Below, in pieces: positions 18,690 through 27,314 of a stretch of 64,000 nucleotides of DNA (positions are counted from its first letter, which is position 1; every line of letters starts with the position of its first letter). The translations under genes and the position numbers were made by a program. A model generated the notes under the pieces. It had not been told where the DNA came from, searched no databases, and saw nothing but the letters and a program-made list of their open reading frames with translations. This stretch comes from Moritella sp. 24 (lineage in GTDB: Bacteria; Pseudomonadota; Gammaproteobacteria; Enterobacterales; Moritellaceae): contig NZ_CP056123.1 of NCBI RefSeq assembly GCF_018219155.1, forward strand, positions 4,101,505-4,165,504, given 5' to 3'.

Positions 18690-20120
18690 TTATACGTTAC
18701 CTGTCACTTGCTGTTTATTTACAGCAACGGGGGCTGAGGCATCATTATTCACATATAGATTAAGACGCTGTTGACGCTGTGCTAACAAACCTGCGCTTTG
18801 ATGTTCAATCACATGTAAAATACTGTCGCTCTTACTGCTTAATAGACTGTGTAATAACATTAAAGGTACAGCGGCAATCAAACCAAATTTAGTGGTCAAT
18901 AAGGCCTGTGAGATACCACTTGATAATACTTGAGGATCGCTGTTTCCGTATGCGGTAATGGCTTGGAATGTTTCGATCATTCCGGCTACTGTCCCTAATA
19001 ACCCCAGCAATGGTGCGATAGTTGCTAAAACGGCTAATGATCCTAACCCTTTACGGCATTCTGGTAATTCAGCCAAAATTGCTTCATCAAGAAAACGCGA
19101 TAATTCATCCGCGTTACTGTGTTGATGGCGATCTGCCACACTAACAATACGGCCTAACGAATTATCCGTTAAGGTGCCTAAATGCTGTTTCTGATATTTA
19201 ATTTTCTTCGCTTCTCGAGTCAGTACGAATAAGCGAAATAAACCAATACCCATGCCAATAATACCGACCACGACAATCAAACCACCGACGACACCCGCAT
19301 CAGAAAATATCTGCCACCACGCGCTCGTCTGTGTTGCACGCTCTAATAACGCGCCCGCAGAAGGATCAATCAGCGTGCTAACAAAGCCATCAACCGGTTG
19401 CGAAAATGCGTTAATACGCGCAGTCATGTCCGCTGACGTTGGTGTTAATAATTGATAGCTCTCACTGGCAGGTTGATACAACAAAGGTCCCTGCGTAGTG
19501 AACGCGGTAAAACCTGCTATTTGTGTCACTGCTAATGTGTCTTTACTGCCATCAGCCATCGTGACAAGTGTGTCTGTTTTCGTGACTTTACTACTCGCGA
19601 CCATTTGCTCGGTGAACACTAGCCAAAGATGTTTAATCGCAACAATATCTGGTTCAAATGCAGCTTCACTATACGGGGCTAATTGTGCAGAACGGCCAGA
19701 AAGAGTTGCACTTAACGGGCTTTTTTTAAGTTGACCACGTAAGTCTTGGCTAGCACGACGAAATTCACTAAAGACTTTATCTAAATCAGACTTTTCACTG
19801 TTCGCTAATTTTTGTTTGGCGAGGATCCGTTTATTATTCGCAGCGATCTTATCTTGCAGCTGCGTCATTTGTAACTGTAAGGCTTGGTTACGCTTAGTTT
19901 GTTTGGTTAAATTAGCTTGCTGCGTGGCAAAATTATTTTTAAACCGAGTAAGCGCTTCACTATCGATATTGGTTTCAGCAACATTGCTTTGTTTCACTTG
20001 TTTTAACAGTTCATCTAATGGCGTTGCGTAGACGTCGAACATCAATAAGCTCATCACAAGCATGATGTAAGCGCTAAAACGCAGAGCAAAAGTCGTCAGT
20101 GCAGATAGGATACGAGTCAT
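18690..20120 (-). CDS. ttpC: TtpC-type MotA/TolQ/ExbB protein
   Basis: 476-residue protein with a signal-like N-terminus, a long periplasmic coiled-coil region (about 30-130) and a C-terminal ExbB-type channel domain (about 270-450) with the signature LGLLGTVAGMIETF and SSGISQALLTTKFGL. TtpC is the extra component that vibrio-type TonB2 systems require for iron-siderophore uptake. The start overlaps the stop of the preceding DUF3450 gene as TAATG, so the two are translationally coupled. Confidence 0.9.
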   Translation of the reverse strand: MTRILSALTTFALRFSAYIMLVMSLLMFDVYATPLDELLKQVKQSNVAETNIDSEALTRFKNNFATQQANLTKQTKRNQALQLQMTQLQDKIAANNKRILAKQKLANSEKSDLDKVFSEFRRASQDLRGQLKKSPLSATLSGRSAQLAPYSEAAFEPDIVAIKHLWLVFTEQMVASSKVTKTDTLVTMADGSKDTLAVTQIAGFTAFTTQGPLLYQPASESYQLLTPTSADMTARINAFSQPVDGFVSTLIDPSAGALLERATQTSAWWQIFSDAGVVGGLIVVVGIIGMGIGLFRLFVLTREAKKIKYQKQHLGTLTDNSLGRIVSVADRHQHSNADELSRFLDEAILAELPECRKGLGSLAVLATIAPLLGLLGTVAGMIETFQAITAYGNSDPQVLSSGISQALLTTKFGLIAAVPLMLLHSLLSSKSDSILHVIEHQSAGLLAQRQQRLNLYVNNDASAPVAVNKQQVTGNV

Positions 20121-20926
20121 TATAGTGCCTCCTGCGGTTGAGTTTCTGAAGCGGAATAAACCGATGTCTCTAAGAGGGGTAATGCTAATAATGCTGGCAC
20201 AGTTTTATTATCCGCAACTTCATAAGCCTGCTTTACTTTTGGTAACCAGCTTGCTGGTAACACCAACCAAGAGCGACTGCTATTATCCCAATAACCTGCA
20301 TTTTGGTGATCTGGCGTGAGGTAATACAAAGCAACGCGACCGACTCGAATTAATTGCACCGTTTTATCTGCATCACTTAACGGTAATTGTGCCTGCCATG
20401 TTTCGATGGTGTCACCGTATTCAGTTTCAATTTGATAAGCTTCTAAAATTCGACGGTATTTATCGGCAACAATAATATTAGGATTATCTAATAAGCGATT
20501 TAATTCAGCTAAGCGTAACTGGCGTTCTTGCCATAAAAATGGAATGTCTTGCTGTACGAATAGCGTTAATACTTGCACCATTTCTTGCATTAACGGTGTT
20601 AGCTCCATGCGGGTTTCTCGCACGTTCGCCATATTATTTTCTAAACTGTTTAATAGCTGCTGTTGTTGATCGGCCTGTTTAGCCAGTTGCGTGGTATAAG
20701 CAGTCAATACAGCATTTTCACGTAGCAATGCACGATACTCGCTCACGGTTTCGTTCGTCTTATCATCTAGCTCAGCAATATGATCTTGCGTACGCTGTGC
20801 TTGCGCTTGTGATTGTTGTTTACTACTAATAATCGAATTAAGTTCACTCGCTGTTGGTGCAGCCTGAGCTGGCATAACCAAGACGCTCGCAAGTAACCCA
20901 ATTGACCAAATTGCTGAATAGTTCAT
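20120..20926 (-). CDS. DUF3450 periplasmic coiled-coil protein
   Basis: 268-residue secreted protein with a signal peptide ending near AQA (about residue 22), a long coiled coil (about 30-110) and a C-terminal region with YLTPDHQNAGYW. It matches the DUF3450 family, a regular first gene of TtpC-ExbB-ExbD-TonB clusters in marine gammaproteobacteria. Its role is unproven, but the fixed partnership suggests a periplasmic part of the TonB2 machine. A Fur-like site lies upstream. Confidence 0.85.
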   Translation of the reverse strand: MNYSAIWSIGLLASVLVMPAQAAPTASELNSIISSKQQSQAQAQRTQDHIAELDDKTNETVSEYRALLRENAVLTAYTTQLAKQADQQQQLLNSLENNMANVRETRMELTPLMQEMVQVLTLFVQQDIPFLWQERQLRLAELNRLLDNPNIIVADKYRRILEAYQIETEYGDTIETWQAQLPLSDADKTVQLIRVGRVALYYLTPDHQNAGYWDNSSRSWLVLPASWLPKVKQAYEVADNKTVPALLALPLLETSVYSASETQPQEAL

Positions 20927-20985
20927 GTTATTCCACTGCGACTAAAAATAATGAAAACGTTAGCTAACATGCCAACATTAAATCT

Positions 20986-21006
20986 AAATGAGAATTATTG
21001 TATTTT
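20986..21006. promoter_or_regulatory. Fur-box-like site before the TonB2 operon
   Basis: AAATGAGAATTATTGTATTTT resembles the Fur consensus: the left half TGAGAAT fits well, while the right half ATTGTAT fits only partly (about 10 of 14 core positions overall). It lies 60-80 nt upstream of the first gene of the TonB operon, where iron control is expected. Confidence 0.5.
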
Positions 21007-21088
21007 AGCTGATTGTATTTAGCAATCAATAACCAAAAATATGTTAATATTATGGCCATTATCCGTAACAACCATGAAGAGCTTAATT

Positions 21089-21316
21089 ATGATTATTCCA
21101 TATCAACAGCTAGATAAAAACACACTTAACACATTAATAGAGCACTTCGTATTACGCGAGGGCACTGATTATGGCACCTTAGAGATGACGATGTCTGAAA
21201 AAGTCTGTCAGGTAACAAAGCAACTAGACAGTGGTGATGTTGTTATTGTTTACTCTGAATTACACGACAGTGTGAACATACTGCCAAAGAGCGAAGTTCT
21301 TAAAAACCCACAATAA
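21089..21316 (+). CDS. yheU: YheU family protein
   Basis: 75-residue protein of the UPF0270/YheU family, function unknown. The open frame begins at 21041, but the ATG at 21089 (MIIPYQQLDKNTLN) has an AAGAG ribosome site and fits the family start. The segment FVLREGTDYG is diagnostic. It precedes prkB, as in E. coli. Confidence 0.93.
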   Translation: MIIPYQQLDKNTLNTLIEHFVLREGTDYGTLEMTMSEKVCQVTKQLDSGDVVIVYSELHDSVNILPKSEVLKNPQ

Positions 21317-21402
21317 TCGTGCAAATTTTATACTTGATCTAAACCCATTTAACTCGTATAACATAGCTCTCACTATTCAAATTCAACTAGTTGGTCGATC
21401 AA

Positions 21403-22272
21403 ATGTCAGCAAAACATCCTATTATTGCTGTGACAGGTTCATCAGGCGCCGGTACTTCTACCACTAGCTTGGCCTTTGCACACATGTTTCAGCAAGAAAA
21501 TATCAAAGCTTCTTTTATCGAAGGTGATAGTTTTCATCGCTACACACGTCCAGAGATGGATGTCGCGATCCGCAAAGCACGTGAACAAGGTCGACACATC
21601 AGCTATTTTGGCCCCGAAGCCAATGATTTTGAGTTACTCGAAAACTTCTTTCAAGATTATGGCCGTGATGGCAGCGGTAAATACCGACGCTACTTACATA
21701 CTTTTGACGAAGCAGTACCGTACAATTTAATGCCGGGTACATTTACACCTTGGCAAGATATCGATTCAAGTACTGACATCTTATTTTATGAAGGCCTACA
21801 CGGTGGTGTCGCCACAAAAGATAATGATGTGGCAAAGCATGTTGATCTACTTATCGGCATGGTACCTATCGTCAACTTAGAGTGGATCCAGAAATTAGTC
21901 CGTGACACAGAAGACCGCGGGCACTCTCGTGAAGCAGTAACGGACTCTATCGTACGCTCGATGGATGACTACATTAACTTTATTACGCCACAATTTTCGC
22001 GCACCCATATTAACTTTCAACGTGTCCCGCTCGTTGATACATCAAACCCATTTAGTGCGACAACGATCCCAACATTGGATGAAAGTTTAGTGGTGATCCG
22101 TTTTCAAAGCGTAAAGAATGTCGATTTTCCTTACCTGCTAACCATGATTTCAGGATCATTTATTTCAGGTATAAATACCTTGGTAGTTCCAGGCGGAAAA
22201 ATGGCACTGGCGATGGAGTTAATCTGTGCGCCACTTATTCGTCAGTTATTAGTAGAAGGTAAGATTAGCTAA
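21403..22272 (+). CDS. prkB: Phosphoribulokinase-family protein PrkB
   Basis: P-loop kinase of the phosphoribulokinase/uridine kinase family, cytoplasmic. From the ATG at 21403 it begins MSAKHPIIAVTG, nearly the same as E. coli PrkB, and has the same 289 residues; a TTG at 21391 is in frame but less likely. Walker A is GSSGAGTSTTS. There is no RuBisCO in view, and the physiological role in non-autotrophs is unknown. It is the second gene of the yheU-prkB pair. Confidence 0.95.
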   Translation: MSAKHPIIAVTGSSGAGTSTTSLAFAHMFQQENIKASFIEGDSFHRYTRPEMDVAIRKAREQGRHISYFGPEANDFELLENFFQDYGRDGSGKYRRYLHTFDEAVPYNLMPGTFTPWQDIDSSTDILFYEGLHGGVATKDNDVAKHVDLLIGMVPIVNLEWIQKLVRDTEDRGHSREAVTDSIVRSMDDYINFITPQFSRTHINFQRVPLVDTSNPFSATTIPTLDESLVVIRFQSVKNVDFPYLLTMISGSFISGINTLVVPGGKMALAMELICAPLIRQLLVEGKIS

Positions 22273-22310
22273 TTCAGACGAATTACACTAATAATTACAC
22301 TAATAGATAC

Positions 22311-22350
22311 AAAAAGGGAGGCGCTGTATTACAGCGCCTCCCTTTTGTTT
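22311..22350. terminator. Bidirectional terminator between prkB and lysO
   Basis: AAAAAGGGAGGCGCTGTA, tiny loop, TACAGCGCCTCCCTTTTG forms a long GC-rich stem between the convergent genes. Confidence 0.92.
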
Positions 22351-22374
22351 ATTTGATGATGGAGCCGAGTGTGT

Positions 22375-23274
22375 TTAAAGTGCCAAGAACAAACTAATAA
22401 ATAACGGTGATGATAAACTTAAAATAAAGCCACTCACAATCGCTAGCGGAACATAGCCATTACCACCCGCTTTTTGAATCATAGGTAGCGTGAAGTCCAT
22501 CGCCGTTGCGCCCGCATAACCAATCGCCGTTGAAGGGTGTAAACGAATCAGTGATGGAATAATTAAAATAGCCACCAGCTCTCGACCTAAATCAATGATA
22601 AATGCAGCCCCACCAAATACCGGTGATAAACCATCGGTAATCAAAATACCCGATAACGAATACCAGCCAAAACCTGATGCCAATGCTAAGCCATGCGTTA
22701 ATGGGATATCCAGAAATAACGCCGCGACCATACCACCAATCCATGAACTCAGCATCATGACAATGGCAATTTTAATCCCCCAGGTATTAAGCAGGATCTC
22801 ACGTAACTGCATGCCACTATTACGTAACTGACACCCAATAAATAGTAATAATAAGACCAGCGCACCTTCGCTAATAGCATCAATATCAATCATTTCAGAC
22901 GGAATAAATAAACCAATAACAAAACCTGCGGCAATCACCAAAATTAACTGTAACGATTCAAGTATCAGGTGCCATTTACTCAACGACTGCCCTTCTCCTT
23001 CAACCGTTTTCGATAAGCGTTTATCAAGTCCCCACAGTGCAAGTAGGTTCGCGAGTGATACACAGCTCAATACAACAAAGCTATAAATACCAATGTTTTG
23101 GATATTTTGAGCAAAGTTATCTAAATGAGACAAACTAATGCCCATCAAAAATAAGATCACATAGATCATTTTATTAGTGCAAACATTTACCCAATGAATA
23201 TGTTTACTTTGCTTTAATTCAATAAGGTAACCAAACACCAAAGGAATGATAACAATGAGAAAACCTGAATACAT
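22375..23274 (-). CDS. lysO: LysO family lysine exporter
   Basis: Inner-membrane protein of the LysO/YbjE family (DUF340), which exports lysine and the toxic analogue thialysine in E. coli. The 299 residues equal the E. coli length, with about eight membrane segments. Family landmarks are GFGWYSLSGILI near 195 and GGAAFIIDLGRELVAILIIP, holding charged residues within the membrane region. It begins 22 nt after the siroheme synthase-like gene on the same strand and may share its transcript. Confidence 0.9.
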   Translation of the reverse strand: MYSGFLIVIIPLVFGYLIELKQSKHIHWVNVCTNKMIYVILFLMGISLSHLDNFAQNIQNIGIYSFVVLSCVSLANLLALWGLDKRLSKTVEGEGQSLSKWHLILESLQLILVIAAGFVIGLFIPSEMIDIDAISEGALVLLLLFIGCQLRNSGMQLREILLNTWGIKIAIVMMLSSWIGGMVAALFLDIPLTHGLALASGFGWYSLSGILITDGLSPVFGGAAFIIDLGRELVAILIIPSLIRLHPSTAIGYAGATAMDFTLPMIQKAGGNGYVPLAIVSGFILSLSSPLFISLFLAL

Positions 23275-23296
23275 TTTAAAATCAGTCCTACTATAA

Positions 23297-24229
23297 TTAA
23301 GCTACAACACTAACGGCATTAAGTTCTGCGGTTAATAAATCAAATTGTGCGTTATTCACCAATAAACAAACACGTTCACCTTGCTGTTGACGCGTTTGCG
23401 CTTGCACAACAAAGTCAGTATTCTGTATTGGATGGCGTTCGGCATCACGACGGCATAGCTCAATAAAATCATCCATATGATCATGGCTGTGTTCCGCATA
23501 CAAAATCACATCAGATTGTTGCATTAAGCGTAATGCTCTTAGGCGTAATAAATCGACTTCATCAGGTAATTGAATAATATAAATATCACCACCTACATCG
23601 GTATTAGGTGTATTAATCAAGAGATCAAATTCTGTCTGTAATTGCTGTGTATCTGTAGCACTCGTCACTGCGGTTGACGTGAAGAAGCGTTCCCAAAAGC
23701 GACGTCTTTCTGTCACTGTGCTAAATTGTTGCTGCACACGTCCACGTTGTTGACCCGCAAAAGCACCCAATAAGCCCAGCGTTTCTGGTAACAACGCTTC
23801 TAATTTTTCTCGAAGATAACGGATCAATACTGGCGAGGCACCACCACTTGAAATAGCAATTTGCAAAGGAGAACGATCGATAATTGAAGGCGTTATAAAC
23901 TCACACAGTTCCTGTTGATCTGCAACATTCACTAATAAGTTACGTTCGCAGCAGTCTTGCCATACCTGTTTATTGAGTAAGGTATCATCCGTTGTTACCC
24001 ATACCATAACGTAATCACCAAGATAATCACTGTTATAGCCGTCAATGACCGCCGTAATTTTGGCATCATCACGATAGCGTTCTAACGTCTCGTTTAAGCG
24101 TGGAGATAAGACAGTCACCTTAGCACTGGCACTTAATAACAAGTCAACTTTTCGACTCGCGACTTCACCACCACCAACAACCAACACATTCTTATTCTTT
24201 ATATCCATAAAAATTGGCAAATACTGCAT
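23297..24229 (-). CDS. Siroheme synthase (precorrin-2 dehydrogenase/ferrochelatase) with degenerate methyltransferase remnant
   Basis: The N-terminal part (about 1-200) is a CysG-type bifunctional dehydrogenase/ferrochelatase that oxidises precorrin-2 and inserts iron to make siroheme. It has the NAD site VVGGGEVASRK, the VNVAD segment with the catalytic Asp, and SSGGASPVLIRYLREKLE. The last 90 residues align in pattern with the start of the CysG uroporphyrinogen methyltransferase (RALRLMQQSDVILYAEHSHD, then RRDAERH) but lack the GAGPGD S-adenosylmethionine loop and stop early. I chose the ATG at 24229 (MQYLPIF), not the upstream frame start at 24301. Confidence 0.88.
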   Translation of the reverse strand: MQYLPIFMDIKNKNVLVVGGGEVASRKVDLLLSASAKVTVLSPRLNETLERYRDDAKITAVIDGYNSDYLGDYVMVWVTTDDTLLNKQVWQDCCERNLLVNVADQQELCEFITPSIIDRSPLQIAISSGGASPVLIRYLREKLEALLPETLGLLGAFAGQQRGRVQQQFSTVTERRRFWERFFTSTAVTSATDTQQLQTEFDLLINTPNTDVGGDIYIIQLPDEVDLLRLRALRLMQQSDVILYAEHSHDHMDDFIELCRRDAERHPIQNTDFVVQAQTRQQQGERVCLLVNNAQFDLLTAELNAVSVVA

Positions 24230-24435
24230 GTTACATCCATTTAAAAGTGCATAAACAGCACTTAGTATACGGCTCAACCAGTTGATAGTCATCAATATCA
24301 CGACTATAGAAAATAATTAATTTAGTGGCACAGAAAATGCTTACATTTACAGAATAAGAAATCTAAGAAGATTTACAGAAATAACGTCACACATCAGACA
24401 ATTTTTTGACAACTGTTATCAGCAGAAGGTTTATC

Positions 24436-25023
24436 ATGCACGAATTAAAACATTATATTCAAAATTACAAACAGATAAACATTGCCACCACTTGGTTACT
24501 ACTTGCTGCGGCATTGGTATTGATACTACCAAGCACTGCACTCTCAGTTTCTGGCTTGGAACAATGGGTGACTGAATACCGTGGTTATATTTCTATTATT
24601 GTTATTTCAGGCATCGCCTATTTTATCGCGTTATTACTCGTTCAAGCAGGTCAATCAGTACTTGAGAAACAAAGCGAAACTGAAACGATGAAGAAAATAC
24701 ACAAAATGGTGAAAGTGATGAATACCTCTGAACAAGCGGTCGTTCGCGAATTTATTTTTCAGAAGAAAGATATTATTTCACTGCCGCTAGAAGCAGCCGC
24801 TGTTGCCAACCTAATTGATAACTGTATTTTAGTTCCTGCACTTAATAGCCAAGAAATTATCGGCACTGGCAGTAAAATAAAACTGTGTATTAATATTAAA
24901 GCCCGTGCATTGCTCGATCATAAAGCGTTAGGCTTTCCAGAAGGCAAGATGACAGAACAACAAGCACAAGCACTTAAAGCGGCGCGCCCTGCGTTTGCTA
25001 AAGAGTTTTACGTGCGCCATTAG
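24436..25023 (+). CDS. Putative SieB-like (superinfection exclusion B family) membrane protein
   Basis: 195-residue protein from the ATG at 24436, which has an AAGG ribosome site. It has two membrane helices (about 18-38 and 53-75), then a cytoplasmic domain with VREFIFQKKDIISLPLE, a winged-helix-like pattern seen in SieB-type proteins. Phage SieB blocks development of related phages, while chromosomal members have no assigned role. Nothing else phage-like surrounds it. The family call rests on topology and sequence pattern only. Confidence 0.5.
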   Translation: MHELKHYIQNYKQINIATTWLLLAAALVLILPSTALSVSGLEQWVTEYRGYISIIVISGIAYFIALLLVQAGQSVLEKQSETETMKKIHKMVKVMNTSEQAVVREFIFQKKDIISLPLEAAAVANLIDNCILVPALNSQEIIGTGSKIKLCINIKARALLDHKALGFPEGKMTEQQAQALKAARPAFAKEFYVRH

Positions 25024-25053
25024 ACGATTAACTCAATAAATCAAATGGTAGCA

Positions 25054-25081
25054 GCAAAGTACATAATACGATGTACTTTGC
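25054..25081. other. Perfect hairpin between the SieB-like gene and ribA
   Basis: GCAAAGTACAT, six-base loop, ATGTACTTTGC: a perfect 11-bp stem without a T run. It may end or stabilise the upstream transcript, or be a regulator site. Confidence 0.45.
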
Positions 25082-25221
25082 ACCGCTAATGACAGCGAAT
25101 AATAATTATCCCGTCTTTTTACAATTGTCTATTCAGATTGCCGCCATAAACGCGTAAACTAGCCCAAAGTAATCCAATTTAGACGTTCATCACTGTGGGG
25201 ATGGATAGTAAGAGGTAATCC

Positions 25222-25830
25222 GTGTCTATTAAATTTATCGCATCTTCAAAACTACCAACTCCTTTTGGTACTTTCACCATGCACGGCTTCGAAGACTCAG
25301 AAACAGGTAAAGAACACGTTGCGCTAACTTATGGCGAGTTAACGACTGATGACGTTACGCTAGGTCGTATACATTCAGAATGTTTAACTGGCGACGCCTT
25401 ATTTAGCTTACGTTGTGATTGTGGCTTTCAACTTGAAACTGCAATGAAAAATATCACCGAAGCGGGTGCTGGTTTTATTCTTTATTTACGCCAAGAAGGT
25501 CGTGGTATTGGTCTGTTAAACAAGATCCGTGCATATAATTTACAAGACTCTGGTGCAAATACCGTCGAAGCAAATGAACAACTAGGTTTTGCTGCTGATC
25601 TACGTAATTACGCAATGTGTAAACCGATGCTAGATCACCTTGGTGTTAACAAAGTTAAATTAATGACGAACAACCCGAAAAAATTAGCCGCTATGGAAGA
25701 ATATGGCGTTAATGTTGTGGCGCGTCAGCCATTACAAGTAGGTAAGAATATGCACAATGAACATTATTTGAAAACCAAAGCAGACAAGCTTGGTCATATG
25801 ATGACAGAAAAGCATTTCAAAGAAGACTAG
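25222..25830 (+). CDS. ribA: GTP cyclohydrolase II
   Basis: First committed enzyme of riboflavin synthesis, opening the GTP ring. The GTG start at 25222 has an AAGAGG ribosome site. The zinc ligands sit in [17 protein letters not shown] (Cys near 55, 66 and 68), followed by the catalytic [10 protein letters not shown] segment and the GTP-binding region to KAMMTNNPKK-like LMTNNPKK. The 202-residue length is that of stand-alone RibA, not the RibBA fusion. No FMN riboswitch fold is seen in the 198 bp upstream. Confidence 0.97.
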   Translation: MSIKFIASSKLPTPFGTFTMHGFEDSETGKEHVALTYGELTTDDVTLGRIHSECLTGDALFSLRCDCGFQLETAMKNITEAGAGFILYLRQEGRGIGLLNKIRAYNLQDSGANTVEANEQLGFAADLRNYAMCKPMLDHLGVNKVKLMTNNPKKLAAMEEYGVNVVARQPLQVGKNMHNEHYLKTKADKLGHMMTEKHFKED

Positions 25831-25844
25831 TCACTATTATTAAT

Positions 25845-25873
25845 AATAACAGCAGAGCTACTCTGCTGTTATT
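25845..25873. terminator. Hairpin after ribA
   Basis: AATAACAGCAGAG, short loop, CTCTGCTGTTATT is a perfect 13-bp stem between convergent ribA and mgsA; only short T runs flank it. Confidence 0.65.
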
Positions 25874-25914
25874 ACCTTTCATCACACTCTTCTTTTTGAA
25901 CGACTGCGCTGTTA

Positions 25915-26379
25915 TTACAACTCGCTAGTACGCTCTGCTAAATACCGAGCATAATCCGGTACTTCATGTTCGTATTTACTGCTTGTATGGATAGAATCAA
26001 TAATAAAATCAGCCGTTGCTGGATTCGTTGCGACCGGAATATTCCATACTGCAGCTAAGCGTAATAGTGCTTTAACATCTGGATCATGTGGTACTGCATT
26101 CATTGGATCCCAGAAAAAGATCATCATATCAATCTCACCTTCTGCAATCAGAGCACCAAGCTGCTGATCGCCACCCATAGGGCCGCTATAGAGCGCTTTT
26201 ACGGGTAAGCCTACATGTTTAGTCAATAAGGTCGCTGTTGTGCCTGTTCCAAATAAATGGTGTTTTTGAAGAATATCAGCGCGTGCTTGTGACCAAGCAA
26301 TTAACGATGACTTCATGTGATCATGGGCTACAAGCGCGATACGTTTGTTCGTTGCCATGCAACGGGTAGTTTTGTGCAT
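25915..26379 (-). CDS. mgsA: Methylglyoxal synthase
   Basis: Converts dihydroxyacetone phosphate to methylglyoxal, a glycolytic overflow bypass. The 154 residues align closely with the E. coli enzyme from the same start. Visible are the phosphate-binding HDHMKSSL start, the GTGTT loop, the catalytic Asp in SGPMGGDQQ and the His in [14 protein letters not shown]. It is a single-gene unit. Confidence 0.97.
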   Translation of the reverse strand: MHKTTRCMATNKRIALVAHDHMKSSLIAWSQARADILQKHHLFGTGTTATLLTKHVGLPVKALYSGPMGGDQQLGALIAEGEIDMMIFFWDPMNAVPHDPDVKALLRLAAVWNIPVATNPATADFIIDSIHTSSKYEHEVPDYARYLAERTSEL

Positions 26380-26498
26380 CAGTGACCTACTTTAAATTTA
26401 TAAATAATAACTTAAGACAAAAGTTTAAAAATTATAACTCAAGAAAATAAGACTGATGATGATACTACTAAATAAATGAACTTACGCTGATGGGAGTC

Positions 26499-26532
26499 CC
26501 ATATCAAGCACTCAAATGAGTACCTGATATGG
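26499..26532 (-). terminator. Hairpin downstream of the put operon
   Basis: CCATATCA and TGATATGG arms with a mostly paired interior form a long stem 22 nt past the stop at 26554. No clear T run is present, so termination strength is uncertain. Confidence 0.5.
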
Positions 26533-26553
26533 TTATTATATTGGTATTAACGA

Positions 26554-27282
26554 TTAATGATCGCCACCACCTAGTTCAAGCAGTGTCGCATTACCACCCA
26601 CTGCAGTAATATTAATAGTACGTGTACGTTCCGTAATAAAACGTAAGATAAAGTGATTATCTGTTACGTATGACAAAGCACTACCACTCACTTCAGCCAC
26701 TAACTGTGCAAGTAATCCAGCACGTGTAGATAAAGTACGGTTAAGGGATTGCGCCATTTTTTCATCACCGGTAAAAGCCACACCTGCGACTTTTGGTGAT
26801 TCAATCAGCGTTGTTAACTCGCTTTCATCTGCACCTTGTACAACTAACTCAGGTACACCCGCAGCATGCAACGTGTTTAGCAATACATGTTGTAATGCTT
26901 CAGGTAATGCCAACACTAAAGTATTACCAGCCAGCAATGCAGCACTGATGTGTGCAACAATTGCATGGGTGTTTGCGCTTTGATCTGCATCCGTCGCAGC
27001 GACAATAAATAAGCCACGTCCCGCACTGTAAAGCTCGTTCACTTCACCTGTTGGCCCTGGCATTAATTTTTCATCACCTAATAAAGTGACCGCTTGATGT
27101 CTGTGGTACTTTGCCATTTCACCAGCCAGTTTACCTAATGCCGCCTCTTGGCTAATAATATCAACCCATTTCGCAATTAGATCTGCACGTGCAATTACGC
27201 CTAACTCGTTCCAGCTTGGCCAAGCACAAAGACCTGTTTCAATCATATGCTGCGTCTGTACTAATTTATTTTCTACAACCAT
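26554..27282 (-). CDS. Separate C-terminal ALDH-superfamily domain of PutA
   Basis: 242-residue protein resembling the C-terminal aldehyde-dehydrogenase-superfamily domain that long PutA enzymes carry after their P5C dehydrogenase. It keeps a Rossmann-like half (TGEVNELYSAGRGLF, GVAFTGDEKMAQSLNRTLS) but has no catalytic Cys motif. It ends with the hallmark ITERT-type tail: FITERTRTINITAVGGNA. It starts 32 nt after the putA stop on the same strand. Its length plus the 1038 residues of PutA is about that of one long PutA without its DNA-binding domain. It is often annotated as P5C dehydrogenase, but catalysis is unlikely. Confidence 0.75.
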   Translation of the reverse strand: MVVENKLVQTQHMIETGLCAWPSWNELGVIARADLIAKWVDIISQEAALGKLAGEMAKYHRHQAVTLLGDEKLMPGPTGEVNELYSAGRGLFIVAATDADQSANTHAIVAHISAALLAGNTLVLALPEALQHVLLNTLHAAGVPELVVQGADESELTTLIESPKVAGVAFTGDEKMAQSLNRTLSTRAGLLAQLVAEVSGSALSYVTDNHFILRFITERTRTINITAVGGNATLLELGGGDH

Positions 27283-27314
27283 GGTTTAACTCCTTAATTT
27301 ACAATGACGACAGC

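Noticed and set aside
25024-25221. Possible FMN riboswitch before ribA
   Set aside because: None of the conserved FMN-element segments is present; only a simple perfect hairpin is seen at 25054-25081.
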